Positions 23,042-33,900 of a stretch of DNA of 64,000 bases are shown one piece after another; the first letter of the stretch is position 1; each line of letters starts with the position of its first letter. Source of the DNA: Aselliscus stoliczkanus (lineage: Eukaryota > Chordata > Mammalia > Chiroptera > Hipposideridae); contig CM066737.1 in NCBI GenBank assembly GCA_033961575.1, forward strand, positions 100,964,709 to 101,028,708, given 5' to 3'. Under the pieces are notes generated by a model. It saw only the letters and a list, made by a program, of their open reading frames with translations, was not told the origin of the DNA and did no database searches. A program made the position numbers and the translations under genes.

Positions 23042-23450
23042 TTTTATTTATTTATTTATTAAAGATTTTATTGGGAAATTGGGGGAGGGGAACAGACAAG
23101 TTGCTGTCCTTTGTTCCTCAGTCTAGTTGTGGAGGACATTGCTTCACTGGCCCATGTTGGTATCATCATTGCGCTTCTCCCAGGTGAGGCAGATCAGTTG
23201 CTGGCCTCTGGAAGGCCACTCACGGCGGCTCTTGGTGGCTCCCGGCCACTCACTGTAGCCTATGGCAGCCCACTGCAGCAGGGGCTGCAGCTATGCCATC
23301 CTGGAGACTCACAGCAGCCGAGCTCCAGGTGGAGCTGTTGTTCACCATCTTAGCTGTAAAGGGCAGGTCACTGGCCCTCATATGTGGGATCCGAACCAGG
23401 GCCGCTGGCCTTCCAAGCCAGCTCTTAACCAATGCACCACTCGGCCGTCC
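23042..23450 (-). mobile_element. Group B SINE, full length (409 bp)
   Basis: Antisense: T-rich end with 'aaagattttattgggaaatt' (tail AATAAAATCTTT on the sense strand), body, then the tRNA-like head at the right. Enclosed by a perfect 17-bp target duplication, CTTTGAGTGTTATTTTA at 23025-23041 and 23451-23467. It has the shortest internal repeat array among the full copies. Confidence 0.95.
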
Positions 23451-23467
23451 CTTTGAGTGTTATTTTA

Positions 23468-24885
23468 ATTTCTTCTTTTTAAATTCTCTATTTTATAAGT
23501 TTTACAGTGACCCTCCATTCCTTGTATAATTTAAAAAGTCAATTAATAAAAAGTAATTCATACTTAAATAAAATATTTTTTTTTATTTAAAACATCCTAG
23601 AAGGTTTCCTTTAAAAAGGGAATTTTTACTCAATGTCCCAAGAATTTCAAGACCAAGACATTACCTTCTGCTCTTAAATTTATTAAAAAAATTTTTTTTC
23701 AGGAAATTTATTCTTTTGGACGTCATAAAACACAACCAGTTAAATCCAGTTAAAAGCACTGAACCTACTGAATTTTTGAGCTGCTCTAAACCAGTGTCCA
23801 GAATAGCCCCCAAGAAAGCAGGGCTCGCACTATCCATCACCTGGGCCAGAACTCCCGCTCCCCAAGTAATGACATCCACCAGGGCCAGCTCTGCAGAGGG
23901 GAGGCACCAGCTGCTGCTGAGAGCAGAGATGAGCTGCAGATGAGAGGATTTAATAGCCCCATCTCTGCCCGCTCAGAGCTCTGCCATTGGGGAAACAGGG
24001 ATGGGGGTGGGGAATAAACCTTGAGCAAACCATAAATAAACTTGCAGCTAGGATGTGATCGTGCACACACACGAATTTGTCATTATCAATGGCAGCTTTG
24101 TCCAATATGTATGACGGGGGGCAGGGCAGTAGTGAGAGAGTGAGCATTCCTTTGTCACCTGTATATATTTTCTTTCATAATCGAGCAATTTTTGTGAGTC
24201 TAAATTAATGTGCAGAAGCATTTGAAGTAAACAATTGAGACATGGCCTCAGTTCTCATTACTCTGGTGACTCTCCACCCCACTCCAATTTCCTCAACACC
24301 AAAAAGATAAACACTTGGGACACTACAAATCATATGATAGTCTGAATGATATTTCCATGGGCCCACGTAAAGCATGGACACCATATTAAGTGCGGAGATC
24401 TTGAAACTGCCTGGTGGGAGGAGTAGCCCTTTCCATCACGTCTTTGCTGCCCTGGGCCCCCAAGGGGTGTGGCCTTCATTATCTGGCAGGGAAGCTGAGG
24501 TCCCCAAGCCCCCACCACCACCTGCCTCGAAACTGCACCCTCAGGTTTTCAGGAGTCCAGAGGCAGCCCTGTTGCCAGGCAGGGAAGGTAAATCAAAAGC
24601 AAAATGCCTCCTCAGGTTTCTATTAACTGAAACATTTCAAATGGTAGCCCTTAATCACAAGAGTAGCATCTGCATGGGCTTTGGACTTCGAAAAATAATA
24701 TTGGTGAAAAGGTACAAGATTAAAACCTCTTGAACAAAGCGCTAAATAAAACATAGGGGAGAAAGATATATCCATGCTAAATGCGAGGAAGAGCATTGCT
24801 TTTCAATTTCCCCAATATTGCTTTATATATAGTACTTTTTAAAAATCTCACAATGTATCTGTATTTCAGGTTAGTTCAACAAAAT
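23468..24885. other. Unassigned, mostly unique sequence
   Basis: No named repeat. A 119-codon frame at 24374-24733 is proline-rich in the middle, but has no recognisable domain and no flanking splice signals that I trust. Confidence 0.4.
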
Positions 24886-25062
24886 TTTACTTAACCTCTC
24901 TGTGTCTCACGATAATCTGTAAAATGGTAATAGAAACAGAAACTACCTTTAGGGTTGTTCTGAGGGTGAAATGAATAAGTATGTGTAAAGCACCTGGCAC
25001 ATAGTGAATGCCTAATAATTATTATTATCATTATCATTATCATTACTGAACATCCCTTACTA
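24886..25062 (+). mobile_element. MIR with (ATT/ATC)n tail
   Basis: 'cttaacctctctgtgtctca', 'aaagcacctggcacatagtg', then a degenerate ATT/ATC repeat at the end (25017-25045). Confidence 0.82.
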
Positions 25063-25089
25063 TTAGGCACTCTGCTGAGAGTTTTGTGT

Positions 25090-25336
25090 GCAGTAGTTGA
25101 ATTTTTTATTGCACTATATCATTCCATTGTATGAACACTATTTATCTATTCTCCTGTTGATGGACACATTAATTCTTTGTATTTTTGGCTATTATTAACA
25201 AAGCTGCTATGAAACACTTTGTACTTATCCTTTGCAGGCCATATGCACCCATTTCTTTTGGATACATGTCCTGGAGTGTAATTACTAGATTACTGTTCAG
25301 CATCAGTAGATTCTGCCAAATACTTTCCAAAGTACC
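25090..25336 (-). mobile_element. Old L1 (L1M) fragment
   Basis: Antisense end of L1 ORF2: 'ctattctcctgttgatggac', 'ggctattattaacaaagctg' and 'ccaaatactttccaaagtac'. Confidence 0.75.
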
Positions 25337-25445
25337 ACCAGTACTTATTTGTTATGCACCTGTTTTGTGTCAAGCACAACCAGCTGGGTTCTGGAACTAC
25401 AGGGTAAACAGGACACAGTCCCTACCCTACAGAGTTAGAAGTACA
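25337..25445 (-). mobile_element. L2 fragment
   Basis: 'tttgttatgcacctgttttg' through 'gacacagtccctaccctaca' is the antisense L2 3' region. Confidence 0.6.
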
Positions 25446-26071
25446 ACCCCCCACCCCCACCCCAGATAGCACTTGAAACATCTTGGCTTTTACCCTCCCC
25501 TTTTATCTTCCAGTAGAACAGTATGAGTGCCACATAATTGATAGAAGAGTTGAGAAGCAGAAAATGTAAGCAATTTGCTCTCAATTTCCAGGATCACAAA
25601 GCAAGTCAGCAGCAGAACTAGAATTAGTAGAGGAACAGCAATAAATGAAAAAAAATTTTAAAATTCTCTTCCTTCTATGCAACTGGGTCATAAACTTCAA
25701 AGGGAAGCCATCCTCAGGTTTAGGCAGTTGTGGGCAGTTCATGCTCTGCGCTGCCTTCATTAGACGAACGTGAAGTGTACTAGCAGAGTGCATCTGAGAC
25801 CCCAGAGAGCTCTTGAAACCCTTCTCTGTGCTCTTGAAATCCCAGAATTGAGCTACCTGAGCTAATCCTTAGTGTGGTTCTGAGAGAAGGCGAACAAAAG
25901 GAACCAGTAGCTACCCTACCCTTGACAAAAGGAAACTGGTATCTTAACAGAAAAAGAGAGAAATGGAATATTCTGATAACCAAAATGAAAAGCCCTATTT
26001 GCCACAGGTCGATACATTCTAAATTCATTGAAGGGCTGAACTGATATGAACAGTTGTGGATGGAGGGGATA
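25446..26071. other. Unassigned; MIR scrap near 25545-25635
   Basis: 'gatcacaaagcaagtcagca' looks like antisense MIR. The remainder is unrecognised. Confidence 0.35.
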
Positions 26072-26264
26072 GACCAGGGTTTCTCAGCCTCGGCACTATT
26101 GACATTTTGGCCTGTGCACTGCAGGATGTTCAGTGGTGTCCCTGGCCTCTACTCATAGATGTCAGTAGCACCCCTTCCTCCCAGTTGTGAGAAGCCAAAT
26201 ATGTCTCCAGACATTGTCAAATGTCCCTTGAGGGTCAAAATTGTCCCTGGTTCAACCACTGGAA
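26072..26264 (-). mobile_element. MER20 (hAT-Charlie)
   Basis: 'cagggtttctcagcctcggc' terminus, then 'gcaggatgttcagtggtgtc' and 'atgtctccagacattgtcaa'. Both ends are present. Same orientation as the copy 5 kb to the left. Confidence 0.9.
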
Positions 26265-26477
26265 TATATTTATGTTAAGAATGTGGGACAGTTGAACTTT
26301 TACATTTTCATCGTTTTAAACCATGAAGATGCGTCCTATTGTAAAGCAAAAGGGCTTGACATTTAATATCAAAGAACTTTGATATGCTCTAGCCAAGTGT
26401 CAGGATCACTTAGACTTTTCCTTCTTAAAGGAAAGATACCAGAATACTAATACAGACTAATAAATAGAAAACACACT
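26265..26477. other. Unassigned sequence
   Basis: Nothing recognised. Confidence 0.35.
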
Positions 26478-26487
26478 TTCAATTCTT

Positions 26488-26631
26488 TTTTTTTTTTTTA
26501 GCTGAGCCATCCCGCCACCTATTGGCAGCTTAGCAGCAGCTCAGCTTGGGCTGGTATCGAACTGCTGTTGCTCAGAGCTCAGCTCATACCCTTGAGCGAG
26601 CTCTTAACCAACTGAGCCACTCGGCTGGCCC
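26488..26631 (-). mobile_element. Group C SINE
   Basis: Antisense, with a T-tail followed by AGCTGAGCCATCCCGCCACC. Target duplication TTCAATTCTT at 26478-26487 and 26632-26641. Confidence 0.92.
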
Positions 26632-26838
26632 TTCAATTCTTGAAAAGTCTGAATTCTTCAATCTTTCGTTGTGATTTTATTTCAAATTCAACAGAATAAG
26701 CTCTTCAGTACCTCTTTGCCGAATAATGATATGCAATTGCTTATTAGTTGTGTATTAATAGATATTTTCAAGCACAGCCAGCTTTATTTGTGAAACAAGG
26801 AAATAAAGGCTTACTTCTCTTAAAAATAGATATTATCA

Positions 26839-27295
26839 GGGCCAGCCGAGTAGCGCATTGTTTAAGACCTTGCTTGGGACGCCAGCAGCCCCAATTCGGA
26901 CCCCACATATGAGGGCCAGTGACACTGCCATTTACAGTTAAGATGGTGAACAACAGCTGCACCTGGAGCTGGGTTGCTGTGAATCCCCGGGATGGCATAG
27001 CTGCAGCCCCTGCTACAGTGGGCTGCCATAGGCTACAGTGAGTGGCTGGCAGTCAGCGTGAGTGGGTGGCAGCCAGTGTGAGCTGCCAAGAGCCGCTGTG
27101 AGTAGCCGTCCAGAGGCCGGTGACCAATCTGCCTCTTCTGGAAAGAGCGCAATGATGATACCAACATGGGCCAGTGAAGCAACATCCTCCGCAACTAGAC
27201 TGAAGAACAAAAGGACAGCAACTTTTCTGTTCCCCTCCCCCAATTCCCCAAAACTGTTCCCCTCCCCCAATTCCCCAATAAAATCTTTAAAAAAC
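26839..27295 (+). mobile_element. Group B SINE, full length (457 bp), duplicated tail
   Basis: Sense copy: head GGGCCAGCCGAGTAGCGCAT, body with two internal GTGAGTGG..GGCAGCCAGT units (about 27037-27090), then a tail in which the 'ctgttcccctcccccaattc' segment occurs twice (27226-27284) before AATAAAATCTTT. Flanks AAATAGATATT and AAATAGATACT form the target duplication. Confidence 0.93.
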
Positions 27296-27306
27296 AAATA
27301 GATACT

Positions 27307-27507
27307 TTTCAAAAGGCGTTAAGGTCTTTGAAAACACTTCCTTCTCTTAAATGCTTTGTTCTTGTTGCTATTATTTATACATGTGATTTTCCCTATCTCT
27401 GAAAAAGGCTTTGGTAAACCGATACTAAAATTTTGTTTGGACCTTGTCTAATTATATCCAGCTGGTTCAAAGGTATCCCTTTTTTTCAAAGGAGGAACTT
27501 CTTTTCC
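27307..27507. other. Unassigned spacer between two SINEs
   Basis: About 200 bp, unrecognised, between oppositely oriented group B SINEs. Confidence 0.35.
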
Positions 27508-27518
27508 ATAACGTGTAT

Positions 27519-27960
27519 TTTTTTTAAAGATTTTTTTTTAATTGGGAAATTGAGGGAGGGGAACAGCATTGGGGAATAGACAAGTTGCTGTCCTTTTGTT
27601 CCTCAGTCTAGTTGTGGAGGACATTGCTTTACTGGCCCATGTTGGTATCATCACTACGCTCTTCCCGGGTGAGGCAGTTGCTCACTGGCCATTGGATGGC
27701 TGCACACAGCGACTCTTCGCAGCTCACGCTGGCTGCTGGCCACTCACTGTAGCTTATGGCAGCCCACTGCAGCAGGGGCTGCAGCCTACACCGTCCCCAG
27801 GGATTCACAGCAGCCCAGCTCCAGGTGGAGCTGTTGTTCACCATCTTAGCTGTCAAGCGCAGTGTCACTGGCCTTCATATGTGGGATCCGAACCAGGGTC
27901 CTGCTGCTCAGAGCTGGCATCCCAAGCCACCTCTTAACCAGTGCACCACTCGGCAGGCCC
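27519..27960 (-). mobile_element. Group B SINE, full length (442 bp)
   Basis: Antisense copy with a short insertion in the head region (about 27898-27922). Flanks ATAACGTGTAT (27508-27518) and ATAATGTGTAT (27961-27971) form a near-perfect target duplication. It lies in inverted orientation to 26839-27295, about 220 bp away, so the pair can form a long inverted repeat. Confidence 0.94.
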
Positions 27961-27984
27961 ATAATGTGTATCTTTTAACAATAT

Positions 27985-28140
27985 TTATCTCCCTTATTCA
28001 TTCAGTTAAAAAAAGTAATTATTAAGCGCCTACTAGGAGTTGTGCCCTGGGGATATAACGATGCACACGACAGGCTCAGGGAGCATGCTGGTGGTGTTAG
28101 GTGGAAAGGAAACTATTGAGCAATCAGTAATGGCAAGTTC
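27985..28140 (-). mobile_element. L2 fragment
   Basis: 'ttattcattcagtt', 'taagcgcctactaggagttg' and 'gggagcatgctgg' match the antisense L2 3' region. Confidence 0.6.
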
Positions 28141-28260
28141 TTAGTTCTGATTCTGCCCATGGCCAGCTTTGAGACCTCCATTTTTCTAGAACCATCTATT
28201 AAATGAGATAGGTAGATTAACTGAAATGGCAGATAGGTTTCACTTCTAGTGCTGACTCAC
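28141..28260 (+). mobile_element. MIR fragment, weak
   Basis: 'gctttgagacctccattttt' and 'atgagataggtag' are MIR-like but diverged. Confidence 0.4.
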
Positions 28261-29792
28261 ATCAACTGCTATGAACTGCCCAGAGCACTTGCGTATGAGG
28301 CTCTAACTTCACGTAATGGCACCGAGGCCTCTAACTGATTGTCATTGTCTGGCATACTATGGGAAACTGATGGCAGCCCACGTGGACTTGCCATGCCTGG
28401 CTTTCTAAATTTTCAGATTCTGTGATTTGCAAGGCATCTTCCTTCCCACCTCAGCATAGCTTGGTGTGGGAGGGCAAGGTTATTGAAGTTTCTCACTTTG
28501 AGAACAGGCTACATTCTCCCTCCCCCATTCGTCTACTTCTAATTCTCTTAGTCCTAAAGAAGAATTGCAAAGTATTCCACAATATCATTCCCCCAAAGAT
28601 TAGTTTGCAATATTTTCTGACATCCTGCTCCATCGTTGAAAAGATCAAATGAGGCAAAACTTGACCTCCCTTCATGCAGGGCCTTTTTGGGTAAATGATT
28701 TTCCAGTGCAGTGAGAGATGACTGTTTTCTTAATTTTGAATAGATGAAAATAGACACCAATCAACAAACCTTTGACTAAGGGGGGGAAATCTCTTTAACT
28801 CACATTTTGCTTCAATTACATTGAGGACAAAGGAGCACATTGCACCCTGTGCATGAATAGATGCTTCATTATTCAAAACAAGCATCAAAGAGCATTCTGT
28901 CCCCTATAGAAAATATGCAATCACTGTTTAATTCAATGGTATGATGCAAATTTAAATTCCCAGAAGGGGAAGACTGTTAATGCCATTTAAATTGGTTGTA
29001 AATTACAGATAATACGCTTGAGACCCCCGAATACAGATTAGTGGAGTATTGCTTTAGGAATTCAATTCTACTTTGAACTTATTGTGTATTTATGTATGAA
29101 AAATAAAGCCATGAAGGCTGTTTACAGCTACATTTTATTGCCTATCTTTTTATTTCTGAAGCAAATATTTCACTTTTAAATGCCATGGTGATGGTTCAGC
29201 ATAATATAAGGAAATGCCATGATGTTAAAGACAGATTAGCACTCTCAGAGGCAGCTCCTCATTAGGAAACAAACAAACAAAACAAAACAAACGGAAGAGA
29301 GGGACACTACAACAGAATCTAATCAAGATATCACACTAGCTGACTTTTCCATCTTTTCCCCTCATTTCTATTGGTGTTCCTGCAGTTTAAAAATCCCATA
29401 GTCACAAGACAATCGTGAGTTTCAGAAATTAGAAGCTGTGATCCTCTCTTTCTGCTAAAGTATATCAGCCACTTAAAGGCTGTTTTTCATTCTCACAGAT
29501 TAATCATGAGTAGGATGCCTGATGGGCGAGTCTTTGTTGGAAGAATTATTCCTTAAAAACAAGGGCTCTTCAGAAGGAGAAAGTGTTAGATAAAAATGGA
29601 CGCTTTTCAGCAAAGTTTTCTGAGCTCTCAGATGAAGAGTAGCAATTTCCCTCCCAGTTCATAGAAGTAAAAATGGTCCCCCCTTGATGTGGTTTCATGT
29701 CTCAGGTAGGAAATAGGTTACTCGGGGTAATACAAATAAATCAGCTTCCAGGCTCGTGTGCTCTCCTCTGGCAGCCTATGGGATGTGTTTTT

Positions 29793-29795
<3 letters not shown>
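28261..29795. other. Unique sequence; candidate conserved non-coding block
   Basis: No repeats apart from short AAAC runs near 29268-29292. The part at about 28780-29240 is AT-rich with homeodomain-type TAATT/ATTTA words and a perfect octamer ATGCAAAT at 28944-28951. It looks like ancient non-coding sequence retained free of insertions. Confidence 0.4.

Positions 29796-29865
<70 letters not shown>
29796..29865 (+). repeat. Compound (TG)n(AG)n microsatellite
   Basis: About 17 TG units switch directly to about 18 AG units. Probably polymorphic. Confidence 0.95.
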
Positions 29866-29868
<3 letters not shown>

Positions 29869-30954
29869 TGAAAAATATTTTTAAAAAGAGCTGCCATTGA
29901 TATATACACACAGAATGAAGCTAAGCTACTGGACAATGGAGAAATGCCTAATTCATTATGCCAGAAAATGGATCGTTACCATCAATACCACAGAGTTAAT
30001 TATTTCCGAAGAACTGTAATATCAAGTTATCCATAACACTGCACCTAAATAGAAAAATATTTTATTTTTTCTTTGATCAGTCAAAGGTACTTGAAGCTTC
30101 GCCAGGACCTTAGTGACACCATCAACATTTCATTGCATGGGTTCTATGAATTACGCAGACCTTGTGATATCCCAGAGGTTAATTGAATTTTTAAAATCCC
30201 CAGTATTATCTTGTTTACTTGTCATTTGTAAAAGAACATGGAACCTGCCCCCCCCCATTCTTATTCTAGCTGCTTGCATTTTGATTAAGCAGGAGTTTTA
30301 TTCTCTACACCTATGGGTAAGGATACAAATAGCCAGTTGAAACCCAAGGCTTAAAGAAAAGGTAGATAATAAGATCAGGTGATCTCTGCTCATGTTAGAT
30401 ATGTGTGTGTGCTGGGGAGGATTTGTGGTTTAGGAACTTTCTGCCTTTCGCTTAGTAGGTTTTGGGTCAGAATAATCCTGATGCACATAAAAAGTGAATG
30501 AGGAGTCTCTGGATTTCGTTTTTAAGTCCTCTGTTCTCTGGGCATCTGCACATCTTAAGCCTCATCAGGTGAGGCCAAAGGCTGGCCTCCTGCCCAAATT
30601 ATGCCTATCTGTGCCAACAGTGAGTGATCAGAAGGGTGATGGCCATTCATCATTTCTGCCTCTCCTGGGAGTAGGCTTGGGACATGCACCGTCTTTCTGG
30701 GAGAAGCCACGAACCAGTGTTCTAATATGATCGGTGGGCAATGTCAGCTTGCTCGAGGTCCCCATAGCCTGGCCCCCAACTCTCTAAGCTAATAAGAGAA
30801 CAGTGAAGCATGGCATGACAACTGCCAGGCTAGGGGCCATTAGGCCTGGGTTCTCGCCTGGCCTCTGTCTGCCATCTTTTCTATCAGATCTCTGAGCCTC
30901 AAGTGAAAGTGATGAGTTTTCTCATCTTGAAAGAAAGGTGGGCCATTCATTTTA
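29866..30954. other. Unassigned; weak MIR at 30850-30950
   Basis: 'ctggcctctgtctgccatct' to 'gagttttctcatcttgaaag' may be a MIR remnant. Otherwise unrecognised. Confidence 0.35.
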
Positions 30955-31090
30955 ACTAACATTTGGCAAGCATTTAGCACATACTAGATTCTGCCCAGAA
31001 CCCTGGACAAAAACAAACAAACAAACAAAAACATGATTCCTTTCCTTAAGGAGTTCAAGGTGAAGAACCAGGAATGGTGTAGATGAACTT
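30955..31090 (-). mobile_element. L2 fragment interrupted by (AAAC)n
   Basis: 'aagcatttagcacatactag' and 'ttccttaaggagttcaaggt' are antisense L2, with an (AAAC)n stretch at about 31010-31030. Confidence 0.5.
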
Positions 31091-31194
31091 GTGGACATTG
31101 GCAATAAAATGTGCTAAGTTCTTAACCCAGGTATAAACAGAATGCTGTCAAAGCTCAGAGGGAGAACCAGCTAGATTAAGATGATCTGGCATAA

Positions 31195-31412
31195 TTTTAA
31201 GAGCATAGACTCTGAAGCCATACTGTTAGAATTCAAGACCTGGTTTCACCCTTACTAACTGTGTGACCTTGAACAAGTTACTTAACCTCTCTGTGCTTCA
31301 GTTTCTCATCTTTCAAATGGAGGTGATAATAGTACCTACCTCTTCAGATTATTCAAGCAATTAGGATAGTGCCCGGCATGTAATGATCCCTATGTATATT
31401 CACATATTATGA
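31195..31412 (+). mobile_element. MIR, nearly complete
   Basis: Runs from the tRNA head ('agagcatagactctgaagcc') through 'gtgtgaccttgaacaagtta' and 'cagtttctcatctttcaaat' to 'agtgcccggcatgtaatg'. Confidence 0.9.
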
Positions 31413-32045
31413 TAATGTTCTAGACATTCTCACAAGTGCATGGGGCTTTAAAGGAACTGATGAATGAAAGGGAATCCTTAAATTAATAAAAAATATAATT
31501 GCATTTCAGGGAGAATGAAGATGAACTTATATTTTGTGCTTATTAGACATCAGATGGTTCACTAACATCCCTGCCCCCCTTGGACACCCATAAGTCAGGG
31601 CCCAGACTGCCAGGCAGGAGCATTTGGCATGGTTAGGGGTGTTCTGTATTAAGACTAAGGGAGGACCATTCTTTGATCTGCAACCAGCTCCCAGAGAACA
31701 CACACAGAGAAGCTAACCATCCCCTTACCCACCCGGCTAGTTAGACCGTGGGAGAGAGAAGTCTGGAGCAGGAATATTTTCAGACCTCACTGACTCCCGC
31801 ATCTGAGAGGGGAAACAGGAGGGAGGGTGGGTCTTTATGCTTGAAAGTTGCAAAACTGCGGGTAGAACTTGGTCCTGGCAGGAATGAGGACCATGGGGCT
31901 GGCTGGATGTCAGCGAACACAGGCCAAGTGAGGGCAGCTGTGGGCACTTCGGGAAGGTCCTTCTGGGAAATGGGAGTCAAAGAGAGAGAGGTGGAGAGAC
32001 ACAGAAGACTGGACTGACGTCTTGATGAAGAATTTGAGAGGAGAG
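31413..32045. other. Unassigned sequence
   Basis: No gene. An open frame of about 89 codons at 31748-32017 has no recognised domain. Confidence 0.4.
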
Positions 32046-32722
32046 AGGTCTGACAATTAAGTTTGTGAATTTGTTGCAACGATGTTAACCTTTTTCGATC
32101 AGAGTGATTATTCATTATGAATTTGTACCAACTGGACAAACAGCTAACCAAGTTAACTATTTGGAAGTACTAAAAAGGCTGCGTGAAAAAGTTACACAAC
32201 CTGAACTTTTTGTGAACAGTTCATGACTCTTGAATCACGACAATGCACCAGCTCACCCGGCACTGTCTGTGAGGGAATTTTTAGCCAGGAAACAAATGAC
32301 TGCATTGGAACACTCTCCTTACTCAGCTGATCTGGTCCCCCAGTGACTTCCTTCTTTACCCAAAGGTAAAGGAAATATTGAAGGGAGGATTTTTTTTTTG
32401 AGGGCAGTGTCACTGGCCCTCATATGTGGGACCGAACCGGGGCCGCTGGCTTTCCAAGCCAGAGCTTAACCACCGCGCCACTCGGCCGGCCCTGAAAGGG
32501 AGACATTTTGATACCATTCAGGACATCAAGGGTAATATGACAACAGCTCTGATGGCCATTCCAGAAAAAGAGTTCCAAAATGGCTTTGAAGGGTGGAGTA
32601 GGTACTGGTGTCAGTGCATAGCTTCCCAAGGGGAGTACTTTGAAGGTGACCATAGTAATATTCAGCAATGAAACATGTAGCACTTTTTCTAGAATGAGCT
32701 CTCAAACTTATTTGTCAGACCT
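32046..32722 (+). mobile_element. Internally deleted mariner transposon
   Basis: Termini AGGTCTGACAATTAAGTTTG and its imperfect inverse (ending GTCAGACCT) are about 25-30 bp inverted repeats. The interior keeps the C-terminal half of a mariner transposase. The NHDN motif holds the second catalytic Asp (32239-32241), and one extra C before it shifts the frame ahead of PSDF (Asp at 32345-32347). Allowing for that base, 34 residues separate the two Asp, the D34D signature of mariner. The ending ASQGEYFEGD is also typical. The N-terminal DNA-binding half and first Asp are deleted. Flanking TA dinucleotides are not preserved. A SINE interrupts it. Confidence 0.9.
32390..32492 (-). mobile_element. 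Group A SINE inside the mariner
   Basis: Antisense short SINE. Flanks TGAAGGGAGGA (32379-32389) and TGAAAGGGAGA (32493-32503) are the target duplication. It splits the transposase remnant, so it is younger than the mariner. Confidence 0.94.
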
Positions 32723-32924
32723 CGTTTGTTACGCTTTTGAGATACAATATGGAGAAGGGCAGGAAAATAAGTCACATTGTGCACATACCTGAAACATGTA
32801 TGGAGCAGAGAGGGTCAGATTTATGGGGACAGGGACATGCTGGTAGATATTTAACAACCGGGTCTCCTGGTGGTGGGAGGTAGGGGGACCCCCTTCATAG
32901 AATATGTTCATTTCCCTAGTGAAA
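32723..32924. other. Unassigned spacer
   Basis: Nothing recognised. Confidence 0.3.
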
Positions 32925-32934
32925 TACTACTCCT

Positions 32935-33041
32935 TGGGCTGGCCGAGTGGCATGGTGGTTAAGCGCTGGCTTGGGAAGCCAGCATCCCTGGTTTGGGTCC
33001 CACATATGAGGGCCAGTAACACTGCCCTCAAAAAAAAAAAT
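32935..33041 (+). mobile_element. Group A SINE
   Basis: Head TGGGCTGGCCGAGTGGCATG, body ending ACTGCCCTC, A-tail. Target duplication TACTACTCCT at 32925-32934 and 33042-33051. Confidence 0.94.
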
Positions 33042-33270
33042 TACTACTCCTGTGGCTGACTTAACGCTATCACTGTGATGTCACTGAACGTGGATTGGGA
33101 AGGGTTGCTCAGTGGAACACTGTTACATATTATTTCCACTGTACAGACACATTAGAAATGGTACAGATCACTTCAAGTGCCTGCACAATAGTAAAATATA
33201 GTAAAAAAAAAATTAGGAGGGAATGAATTTACAGTATTTATTACCATTATTTAAATATATATATATTTTA

Positions 33271-33403
33271 AGCTGAGCCATCCTGTCACCTGTTGGCAGC
33301 TCAGCGGCAGCTCAGCTTGGGCTGGGCATCGAACTGCTGTTGCTCAGACCTCAGCTTGCACTCTTAAGCGAGCTCTTAACCAACTGAGCCACTCAGCCGG
33401 CCC
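33271..33403 (-). mobile_element. Group C SINE
   Basis: Antisense: AGCTGAGCCATCCTGTCACC to CTCAGCCGGCCC. It inserted at an AT-rich site; the flanks (TTTAAATATATA on the left, TTTACATATATT on the right) are partly similar. Confidence 0.88.
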
Positions 33404-33691
33404 TTTACATATATTTTCTTAATTGTAACTTTCTAGAATTCCATTTTAAATCATAATCATTGTTTACAACTGACTTGCAAAATTTCTGAAAGTTTAACAA
33501 TTGACCCTGGGAGGCTGGTTCAAGCTGGCTCCAAACTTTGTCAACTTTCTCAGTGGTAGAATAGGAGCCCCCTTTCCTCATAATATCTGGATCACAGGGT
33601 TTTTGTGAGGGTCAGAAAAGTATGTGAAAACATTTCAAAACTGTCAGCAGCATATAGATATTATATACAAATCCAAATTATTCTTGTGGGA

Positions 33692-33900
33692 ACAGTATAA
33701 CTTAGTGGTCAAGAAGGCAGTGCCTGGAGCCAGGCCTAAGTTTGAATCCTGACTCTACTTTTTTTTAGCTGTGTGATCTTGGGCTGATCCTTGTCCTCTC
33801 TGAGCCTCAGTTTCCTCATCTGTAGAGCTTCTGTGAGGCTTAAATGAGTTAACATTATAAAGCACCCCAAACAGTGTTTAGTACATGTAAACATCATTGA
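33692..33900 (+). mobile_element. MIR, nearly complete
   Basis: 'gtgcctggagccaggcctaa', 'gctgtgtgatcttgggctga', 'cagtttcctcatctg' and 'aaatgagttaacattataaa' in consensus order. Confidence 0.9.

Noticed and set aside
24374..24733. 119-codon proline-containing open frame
   Set aside because: No family resemblance, no conserved start context, and composition typical of chance open frames in GC-richer DNA.
27569..27937. 122-codon plus-strand open frame
   Set aside because: Lies wholly inside the antisense group B SINE at 27519-27960; the same frame recurs in other copies.
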